NCBI GenBank assembly: GCA_013138655.1
Contig: WTCI01000268.1
Span: forward strand, 1 to 5,030
DNA from: Desulfuromonadaceae bacterium
Lineage (GTDB): Bacteria > Desulfobacterota > Desulfuromonadia > Desulfuromonadales > Geopsychrobacteraceae
DNA length: 5,030 nt
Reading direction: 5' to 3'
Shown here: one piece after another, positions 1-4,968 of the stretch
Position numbering within the stretch: the stretch's first letter is position 1
Layout: each line of letters begins with the position of its first letter
The notes under the pieces: generated by a model
What the model saw: only the letters and a program-made list of their open reading frames with translations
Database searches by the model: none
What the model was told of the DNA's origin: nothing
Program-made: the position numbers and the translations under genes

Positions 1-91
1 TCCCGATCAAGCGGGAGAATATGACCGACCCGAGTGCAAAAGCCAAGGCGAAGCCGACGACAACGAGAATCGGCAAATAACTATCCAGCAT
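1..91 (-). CDS. nuoA: NADH-quinone oxidoreductase subunit A, N-terminal fragment
   Basis: This is the first 30 codons of a minus-strand gene that leaves the window at position 1. The visible protein begins MLDSYLPILVVVGFALAFAL and continues GSVIFSRLIG. That is the short polar start, the first hydrophobic helix and the Gly-Ser/Leu-rich turn typical of NuoA, a small membrane subunit of proton-pumping complex I that helps join the peripheral and membrane arms. The start at 91 is preferred because an AAGGAG ribosome-binding site lies about 9 bases upstream. An in-frame ATG at 109 would add six residues (MEGAGF) but would place that ribosome-binding site inside the gene. nuoA is usually first in the nuo operon, which fits the promoter-like region upstream. 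Identification rests on 30 residues, so it is likely but not certain. Confidence 0.8.
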   Translation of the reverse strand, partial: MLDSYLPILVVVGFALAFALGSVIFSRLIG

Positions 92-139
92 AAAACCCGC
101 TCCTTCCATTGAAGAAATTGGACCGTTATATTTTGTGAG

Positions 140-176
140 CAAAACAGCAACAGATTCCGTGGACAAAACAGCTACA
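140..176. repeat. Two 13-bp direct repeats in the nuo leader
   Basis: CAAAACAGCAACA (140-152) and CAAAACAGCTACA (164-176) match at 12 of 13 positions, with starts 24 bp apart. They lie between the predicted nuo transcription start and the nuoA ribosome-binding site. Helically phased repeats there could be regulator sites or a repeated RNA motif. No function is recognised. Confidence 0.4.
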
Positions 177-197
177 CTTGCGCCACAGCGAGTCGCA

Positions 198-226
198 AAT
201 TAAGATAAACACCTATGATATGTCAA
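198..226 (-). promoter_or_regulatory. Probable sigma-70 promoter of the nuo operon
   Basis: Read on the minus strand, a perfect TTGACA -35 box (226-221) is followed by a 17-bp spacer and TTAATT (203-198) as a weak -10 box. Transcription would start near 191 and give a leader of about 100 bases before nuoA. The -35 box and spacing are convincing; the -10 matches consensus at only 3 of 6 positions, as expected if the promoter needs an activator. Confidence 0.5.
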
Positions 227-233
227 GCAAAAA

Positions 234-249
234 ATACAGTATACTGTAT
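234..249. promoter_or_regulatory. Perfect 16-bp palindrome, likely operator upstream of nuo promoter
   Basis: The sequence ATACAGTATACTGTAT is its own reverse complement over all 16 bases. Its centre is about 50 bp upstream of the predicted nuo transcription start and 8 bp beyond the -35 box, a usual place for a dimeric regulator. The half-site spacing (ACAG-TATA-CTGT) is not that of a LexA box. In Geobacter a repressor named HgtR is known to control energy-generation genes; whether this is its site cannot be decided from the sequence. Confidence 0.5.
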
Positions 250-396
250 CCAATGAACCCGACTTAGCCGGTTCGCCTTTCTATCGGAATTACTGTAGTT
301 TTTGAATGTTACCATTTTCACTCCTGAGCAACTTTATCGACATTTCACACCCCCCGGAGCAAGGCCCATGAATCAAACATTGTTTGGAATTGTAAT

Positions 397-474
397 AATT
401 GAATACCTCAAGGTTTTTTGCTTTTCCGACTCGGGAGGTCGTATTTAGTCGGGCAGCTGGTCAATGATTCAATT
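397..474. repeat. Nested inverted repeats in the hslO-nuoA gap
   Basis: An outer perfect 8-bp pair, AATTGAAT (397-404) and ATTCAATT (467-474), encloses an inner 6-bp pair, CCGACT (426-431) and AGTCGG (447-452). A further pair, GGAATTG (386-392) and CAATTCC (470-476), overlaps the outer arm. The sequence could fold as RNA on either strand. The arms are separated by long unpaired stretches and no poly-T tail is seen, so this is only a structured candidate. Confidence 0.3.
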
Positions 475-549
475 CCGAGATTGCAGCAGTTTCACAAGCA
501 TTGATTTCGGTCTTCCCTACCCCTGCCGCATTAAATATAAATAATAGAA

Positions 550-572
550 TCGTCCGCGCCGACAGCAGACGA
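550..572 (-). terminator. Possible weak terminator hairpin after hslO
   Basis: Seven bases past the hslO stop codon, the minus strand can form an 8-bp stem (T-CGTCTGC with GCGGACG-A, one G-T wobble) around the seven-base loop TGTCGGC. The following bases are AT-rich (TTCTATTATTTATATT) but contain no clean T-run. It marks a plausible end of the operon, with weak or imperfect intrinsic termination. Confidence 0.4.
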
Positions 573-578
573 ACGGGG

Positions 579-1445
579 CTATTTCAACAGCGCAAGAACC
601 TGCTCAGAAGTCAACAGGTAACGCTTGCGACAATATTCGCAGGTCACCGCCACCTCTTCCCGTTCTTCTGCCAGTCGTCGCAATTCATCCTTACCGAGAC
701 TCCGCAGCACCCCGGCAATCTGCTCAGAGCTGCAAGGACAATAAAATTGCAAGGGGATTTTTGTGAGCCCCTGAGACTCGACACCGGCAAAAATCTTCTG
801 CAGAATTTCTGTCGGTGCCGACCCTTGGCGCAGCAGGCTGGTGACGGGCGACATTTGCTGTAATTGCTCAATAATACGCTCTACCTGCTGTTCGTCCCCC
901 GGCGGCAGCGCCTGGATCAATATCCCTCCCGCAGCAGCAACCCGCCCCGTCGCATCGAGTTCAACACCCAGGGAGACGCTCGATGGCAGCTGCTCCGAGC
1001 TCGTCAGATACCAAGCCAGGTCTTCGGCAATTTCACTGCTCTGCAACTGCACCATGCTCCGGTAGGGCTCTTTCAGACCCAGGTCTTTCCAGACATGCAG
1101 AAAACCGGCCTTGCCAACGGCCCCGGCAACATCGTATCGCTCATCTTTCGGCGGCAATCCGGCGACCGGGTTACGGATGGTGCCACGGACTCGACCTCGT
1201 GCATCGGTTTCAACGCCAAGCCGCCCCAGCGGTCCGTTTCCTTCGATCACCAGGGCCAGACGCTGCTTTCCCTTCAGCAGACAACCCAGCAAAGCCCCAC
1301 CGGTCAGCAGCCGCCCAAGTGCCACTGTCGCGGTTAAATCTGTCTGTTGTTTCTCACAAATATCCTTGACCAGCCCGGTGGTCACTGCAACCATCCCACG
1401 CAACAAGCCGTCTTGACTGACAGCACGTACCAAATGATCCCGCAT
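579..1445 (-). CDS. hslO: Hsp33 redox-regulated molecular chaperone
   Basis: This 288-residue protein matches the usual Hsp33 length (about 290). Hsp33 is a cytoplasmic holdase that is switched on when its zinc-binding cysteines are oxidised under oxidative and heat stress. The N-terminal substrate-binding domain shows EGNGPLG (68-74) followed by a Gly/Arg-rich strand, and the characteristic block SSEIAEDLAWYLTSSEQLPSSVSLGV (about 136-161). The C-terminal redox switch is complete: Cys236-Pro-Cys238 and Cys269-Glu-Tyr-Cys272, the four zinc ligands in CxC/CxxC order. The ATG at 1445 has an AGGA ribosome-binding site 7 bases upstream. It appears to be the last gene of the minus-strand operon, starting 37 bases after the AhpD-like gene. 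No separate promoter is evident in that gap, so expression probably depends on the upstream genes. Confidence 0.96.
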   Translation of the reverse strand: MRDHLVRAVSQDGLLRGMVAVTTGLVKDICEKQQTDLTATVALGRLLTGGALLGCLLKGKQRLALVIEGNGPLGRLGVETDARGRVRGTIRNPVAGLPPKDERYDVAGAVGKAGFLHVWKDLGLKEPYRSMVQLQSSEIAEDLAWYLTSSEQLPSSVSLGVELDATGRVAAAGGILIQALPPGDEQQVERIIEQLQQMSPVTSLLRQGSAPTEILQKIFAGVESQGLTKIPLQFYCPCSSEQIAGVLRSLGKDELRRLAEEREEVAVTCEYCRKRYLLTSEQVLALLK

Positions 1446-1584
1446 CTTCTATTCCTGCTTTCAGCCACTCACCCGTTAAGTATCAACTATTCCTGCGGGA
1501 GATCTCTTTCATCAGCGCGTTCACCCGACCGGCACAGACCGCCATGCAAAGACCTTGGGTCACGCCAATCTCTTCCTCACTGAT

Positions 1585-1609
1585 CCCCTGTTCCCCGGCA
1601 ACACCAAGG
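1585..1609 (-). promoter_or_regulatory. SECIS-like hairpin downstream of the in-frame UGA
   Basis: In the minus-strand RNA, CCUU (1609-1606) pairs with GGGG (1588-1585), and UGUU (1603-1600) pairs with AACA (1592-1589), leaving a two-base GG bulge and the seven-base apical loop GCCGGGG. The loop begins 21 bases after the UGA and has G as its first base. Both agree with the general bacterial SECIS pattern: a hairpin inside the coding region just after the UGA, with a G near the start of the loop. The stem includes two G-U pairs and is not strong, and SelB recognition varies between species, so this is a candidate only. Confidence 0.45.
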
Positions 1610-1612
1610 TAA

Positions 1613-1630
1613 TGTTCCACTCAGGGAACA
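1613..1630 (-). repeat. 6-bp hairpin presenting the UGA in its loop
   Basis: TGTTCC (1630-1625 on the minus strand) and GGAACA (1618-1613) are perfectly complementary and enclose the six-base loop CTGAGT, which contains the in-frame TGA. It does not overlap the SECIS-like hairpin, so both could form together. Its meaning is unknown. Confidence 0.4.
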
Positions 1631-1760
1631 CAGTCTACAGCCATCGCAGCCGCCGGACCGACCAGAATGGTGGTCTTCCGGTCTCGTCCCTGACCGCATC
1701 GTAAAAATTACTGAACGCCTTGCCATGCTGTTTCGACAACATCAGACAGACCCCTTTCAC

Positions 1761-2549
1761 TCAGGTTCTTAACCGATGGCCCTTGCCGATCAGCCAGGCC
1801 GCCCAGCAAAACAGGCCCAGCGCAATCGTGCCGCTGACCCCGAAGGCCAGTAAAAAACTCGTATCGCCAACGCCAAGAATGGCGTGCCGAAAACCGTCAA
1901 TCAGATAAAAGAGTGGATTCAGGCAGGACAGCTTTTCCCAGGGTTCCGGCAGAATTGAAATCGGGTAAAAAACCCCGCCGAGATAAATCAACGGCAGAAT
2001 CAGGAAATTACTGTACATCGACAAGGTATCGAAGTTGTGGGCAAAGATTGCCGCAATCAAACCGAACTGAGCGAAGAGAAAACTGGCGAGCAGCGCCATC
2101 AGAATAGCCAGCAAGGGTGACTGCCAGGGCAAACCGGCAAACAGTGTCGAAAGCATCCAAACCACGCTGCCGATCAGCATCCCGCGCAACATGGCTGCCA
2201 AGGTATAAGCCATGATAAACTGCGGCGGGCTGACCGGAGTCACCAGCAGGTCGACAATCCCCCCCAGGTAGCGCGACATAAACAGTGACGATGAGGTATT
2301 GGCAAAAGAGTTGTTGATCACCCCCATCAGAATCAATCCGGGGATGACGAACTGGGCATAGCTGAACCCCTCCAGGACACTGAGCCGTTCCCCGAGGGTG
2401 GCGCCAAAAACAAACAAGTAAAGCAGAGCGGTAATGATCGGTGGCAACAGGGTCTGCGAAGCCACTCGCCAGAAACGCAAAATTTCTTTGCGCAGCAGGG
2501 TGATAAAGGGCAACCAGGCATAATACCGACGACCCTGATCAGTGGGCAT
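1761..2549 (-). CDS. ABC-2 type transport permease, YadH-like
   Basis: This 262-residue integral membrane protein has about six hydrophobic segments (roughly 31-52, 66-88, 109-135, 144-170, 179-200 and 232-254). The family hallmark region YLGGVFYPISILPEPW (about 189-204) is followed by LNPLFYLIDGFRHAILG, the conserved C-terminal part of ABC-2 exporters. Order and wording strongly resemble E. coli YadH and, more distantly, NodJ, for example GFSYAQFVIPGLILMGVI near 61-78. Together with the ATPase encoded just upstream it would form an exporter in the cytoplasmic membrane; the substrate is unknown. The ATG at 2549 overlaps the end of the ATPase gene by 11 bases and has an AAGGGG ribosome-binding site, so the two are translationally coupled. 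The next gene, AhpD-like, begins 18 bases after its stop. Confidence 0.92.
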   Translation of the reverse strand: MPTDQGRRYYAWLPFITLLRKEILRFWRVASQTLLPPIITALLYLFVFGATLGERLSVLEGFSYAQFVIPGLILMGVINNSFANTSSSLFMSRYLGGIVDLLVTPVSPPQFIMAYTLAAMLRGMLIGSVVWMLSTLFAGLPWQSPLLAILMALLASFLFAQFGLIAAIFAHNFDTLSMYSNFLILPLIYLGGVFYPISILPEPWEKLSCLNPLFYLIDGFRHAILGVGDTSFLLAFGVSGTIALGLFCWAAWLIGKGHRLRT

Positions 2550-3480
2550 CTTCGTTCCCCTTCATCCCGGTCAGCTGCAAGAAAACTTCTTCCAGGCCAC
2601 TCTGATCGGTCTCAATATCCCGCACTTTCAGGCCCAGTTCACAGAGTTGTTGCAGCAGAATTCCGGCACCTTCCCCAGTCGGCAAGCAGAGCAGCAGCTC
2701 ACGGCCATCTGCTTTTAATTTTGGCCGGTAAACAGTCAATGCGTTTGGTATTTCCTCCAAAGGGCTTTCCAGCCAGAGCCGTAATCGGCGATTCGACAGA
2801 CGCCGCACCAGTTCCTGAGTCTCCTCCATAGCGATCAGTTCACCATGATTCATGATCGCGATCCGATCACACATCTGCTCTGCTTCTTCCAGGTAATGAG
2901 TAGTCAAAAGAATGGTCGTCCCTTGCCGGTTGATTTCGCGGACAAAATCCCAGAGTCCGTGGCGCAATTCGACATCGACACCGGCGGTCGGCTCATCAAG
3001 GATCAGCAGCTGCGGCTTATGAATCATCGCCTTGGCAATCATGAACCGACGCTTGAGGCCGCCGGAAAGTTTCAACATCACTTTTCCCAGGTGCGGCCGC
3101 AAACCCAAGCGATCAATCAACAGCTGTCGCCAGACCGGATCATCCTTCACCCCGTAATACCCGGCATGCAGCTTGAGCGCCTGATCGACGGTAAAAAAGT
3201 TATCGATGACAACCTCCTGGTGTACCACCCCAAGCATTCTGCGGGTCATGCGGTAATCACGTTGATTATCGTAGCCAAAGGCCCGGATAGTGCCGGAATC
3301 GATCCGCGTCACCCCAACAATCATGTTGATAGTGGTACTTTTTCCCGCTCCGTTGGGACCGAGCAGGCCAAAGATTTCCCCCTGGCGGATGGACAAACTG
3401 ATCCCCCTAACAGCAGGCACCCCGGCAAAAGATTTCTGCAAGTGACTGAGTTCCAGTGCATTCATGCCGCGACTATACAT
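2539..3480 (-). CDS. ABC transporter ATP-binding protein, YadG-like
   Basis: This 313-residue nucleotide-binding subunit energises the YadH-like permease. All ATPase motifs are intact: Walker A GPNGAGKST (41-49), Q-loop Gln88, signature LSGGL (138-142), Walker B LLILDEP (158-164), D-loop AGVD (166-169) and H-loop His195 in LLTTHYLEEAE. The length and wording (DEPTAGVDVELR, LTTHYLEEAEQMCDRIAIMNHGELI) closely follow E. coli YadG (308 residues). About 80 C-terminal residues form the extension usual for ABC-2 export ATPases. The start at 3480 (MYSRGMNALE) is chosen because AGGA lies 8 bases upstream. The ATG at 3465 (MNALE) is better conserved in position but lacks a ribosome-binding site, so it remains possible. 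The frame stays open upstream to 3780 by chance. It is the first gene of the minus-strand operon. Confidence 0.93.
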   Translation of the reverse strand: MYSRGMNALELSHLQKSFAGVPAVRGISLSIRQGEIFGLLGPNGAGKSTTINMIVGVTRIDSGTIRAFGYDNQRDYRMTRRMLGVVHQEVVIDNFFTVDQALKLHAGYYGVKDDPVWRQLLIDRLGLRPHLGKVMLKLSGGLKRRFMIAKAMIHKPQLLILDEPTAGVDVELRHGLWDFVREINRQGTTILLTTHYLEEAEQMCDRIAIMNHGELIAMEETQELVRRLSNRRLRLWLESPLEEIPNALTVYRPKLKADGRELLLCLPTGEGAGILLQQLCELGLKVRDIETDQSGLEEVFLQLTGMKGNEDAH

Positions 3481-3529
3481 CTGCCGTTCCTGACTGGCAA
3501 GCGGTCTACAGCTAGTTCCAACTTGACTT

Positions 3530-3551
3530 AACGCACGGCTGGGCCTGCGTT
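3530..3551. repeat. Strong hairpin upstream of the ABC operon
   Basis: AACGCA (3530-3535) and TGCGTT (3546-3551) form a perfect 6-bp stem. After one bulged C, GGC (3537-3539) pairs with GCC (3543-3545) around a TGG loop. It lies about 50-70 bp before the ATPase start, inside the expected leader on the minus strand. No T-run follows on either strand, so it may be an operator or leader structure and is not a clear terminator. Confidence 0.35.
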
Positions 3552-3574
3552 GGCGTCGCCTTGGCAGCAGCAAA

Positions 3575-3603
3575 AATATCTCAGAATTCATTGACACGAC
3601 TAA
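3575..3603 (-). promoter_or_regulatory. Possible promoter of the ABC-AhpD-hslO operon
   Basis: On the minus strand TTAGTC (3603-3598), a 17-bp spacer and GATATT (3580-3575) match the -35 and -10 consensus only partly (-10 is 4 of 6). It would start transcription about 90 bases before the ATPase ATG, so the hairpin at 3530-3551 would be in the leader. A plus-strand TTGACA (3591-3596) lies in the same spacer, so divergent promoters may overlap here. Confidence 0.25.
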
Positions 3604-3635
3604 CCGCACGGGATACTCCCGGGTAGGGGCCGCTC

Positions 3636-3664
3636 TTGACTTCTCACCAGACGGCAGGGATGAT
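3636..3664 (+). promoter_or_regulatory. Possible promoter of the coiled-coil protein and methyltransferase genes
   Basis: TTGACT (3636-3641, 5 of 6 matches), a 17-bp spacer and GATGAT (3659-3664, 4 of 6 matches) would start transcription near 3671, about 46 bases before the ATG at 3717. A second candidate uses TTGACA at 3591-3596 with GATACT at 3612-3617, but its spacing of 15 bp is short. Confidence 0.35.
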
Positions 3665-3716
3665 GCTTTCCTGAGGTTATTTGTGAACAGGATCGAAAGC
3701 ATACCGGAGGGAACAC

Positions 3717-4241
3717 ATGTACAACATATACAAATATCTATTTCTACTGACTTGCTGTGTTTTCCTGCCGTTTCAGTCATCGGCTGATGACCGGGACACG
3801 GCTGAAATTATCGCCCTGGAAATCCGCAACCTGTCAACTTCTGTCGATCGGCTGACCCAGCTCTTCTATGAGCAGGGGCAAAAAAAGAACCAGGACGTGG
3901 TACTGCGGAAGCTCGACATCGCCGTCGCCTACCTGAATTTTCGCTCCCGGCGCATTGAAATGATGGAACGGGACCTGCGGCGAACCGAGAGCGGCAAAAC
4001 CCACCTGGAAGACATTATCCGGCAATGGGAACAACGCCTGGAACAACTTGAGGACGAAGACAGCACCGCCCGCCCCCAGGGAGGGTTCAGCAAAGAGGAT
4101 GCTCAACAGCAGCTGAAACGGCTCCAGCAGCGCCTGGCCCGCACTGAAAACGAAATCATCGAGGACAACAACCGGATTCTCGAACTACGTCATCAGCTGG
4201 ACGATGTCGAAAACTTTGTTGAGCGGCACCTGGAACTTTAG
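3717..4241 (+). CDS. Secreted coiled-coil protein of unknown function
   Basis: I do not recognise a family for this 174-residue protein. The N-terminus is a clear Sec signal peptide: MYNIYKYLFLLTCCVFLPFQ, with a probable signal peptidase I site after Ser-Ser-Ala23. The mature part begins DDRDTAEIIALEI and is almost entirely charged and helical, rich in Glu, Arg, Gln and Leu. Two coiled-coil stretches (about 26-105 and 119-172) are separated by a short Pro/Gly hinge (STARPQGGFSKED, about 106-118). No catalytic motif, heme site or lipobox is visible (the two Cys at 13-14 are inside the signal). A periplasmic structural or adaptor role is plausible, but this is inference. A strong GGAGG ribosome-binding site lies 6 bases before the ATG. 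The methyltransferase gene follows after 9 bases, so the two are probably co-transcribed. Confidence 0.8.
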   Translation: MYNIYKYLFLLTCCVFLPFQSSADDRDTAEIIALEIRNLSTSVDRLTQLFYEQGQKKNQDVVLRKLDIAVAYLNFRSRRIEMMERDLRRTESGKTHLEDIIRQWEQRLEQLEDEDSTARPQGGFSKEDAQQQLKRLQQRLARTENEIIEDNNRILELRHQLDDVENFVERHLEL

Positions 4242-4250
4242 GCGGAAACA

Positions 4251-4895
4251 GTGGATCATCGAGATATGGGTGTCTATTCCTGGCTGATGGCTAAAGGCTA
4301 TGATCTGGCCATGTATAAAACTGAACAGCGCTGCCTGCAAAAATGGCGCAGCGAACTACTGCTGCGGGCGACTGGCGAACTGCTGGAGATTGGAGCTGGA
4401 ACCGGGGTCAACCTGCCCCACTACCCGACCCATTTGAAGCGCTTGACTCTGAGTGAGCCGGACAGGCATATGCGGCTGAAGTTACAGAAAAAACTATCGA
4501 CAGAGCAGCAGCATCCAACCCGTATCGCAGCCTGGGGTGCGGAACAGATTGGGCTACCCGACCAGTCCGTCGATACCATCGTCAGCACTCTGGTGCTCTG
4601 CTCGGTCAACGATCAACAACAGGCCCTGAAAGAACTTCACAGGCTCCTTCGACCTGGTGGACAATTGCTGTTTCTGGAACATGTCATCGCCCGGAATCCC
4701 GGCACCGTCCGCTGGCAAAAACTTTGTGAACCCTTCTGGTCCCGTTGTAGCGGCAACTGTCGCCTGACACGCGATACCGCCGGGGCAATCGAAGCGGCCG
4801 GTCTGCAGATCGAGCGGCTGACTGAAGACGATATGACCCCCGCTCCGACCATTATCAAACGAACGATTCGCGGTGTCGCCAGAAAAACTTCTTGA
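4251..4895 (+). CDS. Class I SAM-dependent methyltransferase (METTL7/UbiE-like)
   Basis: This 214-residue cytoplasmic protein has the standard SAM-binding fold. Motif I is LLEIGAGTGVNL (44-55), the acidic residue at the end of strand 2 is Glu69 in LTLSEPD, the motif II region is GAEQIGLPDQSVDTIVSTLVLCSV (96-119) and motif III is LLRPGGQLLFLEHV (132-145). The wording, including EHV and the later C-rich stretch with CRLTRDT, resembles bacterial relatives of METTL7 thiol methyltransferases and UbiE-type enzymes. The substrate cannot be read from the sequence. The start is taken as GTG at 4251, with a weak GCGGA 4 bases upstream; ATG at 4266 (residue 6) is an alternative with no better site. It lies 9 bases after the secreted coiled-coil gene. 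No clear terminator follows. Confidence 0.9.
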   Translation: MDHRDMGVYSWLMAKGYDLAMYKTEQRCLQKWRSELLLRATGELLEIGAGTGVNLPHYPTHLKRLTLSEPDRHMRLKLQKKLSTEQQHPTRIAAWGAEQIGLPDQSVDTIVSTLVLCSVNDQQQALKELHRLLRPGGQLLFLEHVIARNPGTVRWQKLCEPFWSRCSGNCRLTRDTAGAIEAAGLQIERLTEDDMTPAPTIIKRTIRGVARKTS

Positions 4896-4968
4896 ATTAT
4901 TATAAAAACTGGATCTGAAAATCTATCGTACAAACCAACCTTGATATGGCGTCGCAAAAAAGAATACG

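Larger units (their letters stand above)
92..578. other. Intergenic region between hslO and nuoA
   Basis: This stretch of almost 490 bp has no convincing protein gene on either strand. The left half (about 110-275) holds the nuo promoter, the 16-bp palindrome, the direct repeats and a GAACC-N10-GGTTC inverted repeat (255-274). The right half holds nested inverted repeats (397-474), a weak hairpin just after hslO (550-572), and a 26-codon plus-strand ORF at 368-448 with a GGAG ribosome-binding site 8 bases upstream, which shows no recognisable family. No tRNA, rRNA or known riboswitch core was seen. A small RNA in 386-476 is possible but unsupported. Confidence 0.6.
1483..1742 (-). pseudogene. 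AhpD-like (carboxymuconolactone decarboxylase family) gene with Sec-type UGA and a frameshift
   Basis: This small gene is not found by plain ORF calling. It starts with ATG at 1742, with AAGGGG 8 bases upstream and 18 bases after the permease stop. The first 20 codons read MLSKQHGKAFSNFYDAVRDE. The frame then shifts near 1681-1683: one base is missing, or a larger deletion occurred. The next frame reads DRKTTILVGPAAAMAVDCVP, then TGA (1621-1623), then VEHYLGVAGEQGISEEEIGV and on through TQGLCMAVCAGRVNALMKEI to a TGA stop at 1483. The helix pattern and the C-V-P-x core match the AhpD/CMD family, whose CxxC motif performs peroxidase-linked thiol chemistry. The TGA falls exactly at the second Cys, giving CxxU, and family similarity continues well past it, so selenocysteine is the natural reading. 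Without correction the unshifted frame ends after 35 codons (TAG at 1635-1637). It may be a decaying gene or a functional gene with a sequence error. Confidence 0.75.

Noticed and set aside
234..249. LexA (SOS) box
   Set aside because: A LexA box of the E. coli type needs CTGT-N8-ACAG; here the order is ACAG-N4-CTGT.
255..300. Cyclic-di-GMP (GEMM) riboswitch, suggested by AAAGGCGAACC on the minus strand
   Set aside because: The conserved tetraloop/receptor parts and the second conserved core of GEMM-I are missing.
501..1416. Several plus-strand reading frames
   Set aside because: They lie antisense to hslO, are compositionally odd (Pro/Arg/Ser-rich) and lack ribosome-binding sites; hslO is unambiguous.
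1347..1583. 78-codon plus-strand reading frame across the hslO start
   Set aside because: It is antisense to hslO and the AhpD-like gene and shows no family resemblance.
1621..1623. TGA as an ordinary stop or nonsense mutation
   Set aside because: It falls exactly at the catalytic second Cys of CxxC with family-like sequence continuing to a natural end and a SECIS-like hairpin after it; selenocysteine explains more, though the separate frameshift leaves decay possible.
2845..3531. 228-codon plus-strand reading frame
   Set aside because: It is antisense to the ABC ATPase, which has every conserved motif; the antisense translation has no recognisable domain.
3481..3780. N-terminal extension of the ABC ATPase by about 100 residues
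   Set aside because: The frame is open by chance; the extra residues match no ATPase, would overlap the divergent coiled-coil gene, and a better ribosome-binding site supports the start at 3480.
4421..4957. Minus-strand reading frames opposite the methyltransferase
   Set aside because: Antisense shadows of a gene with intact SAM-binding motifs.
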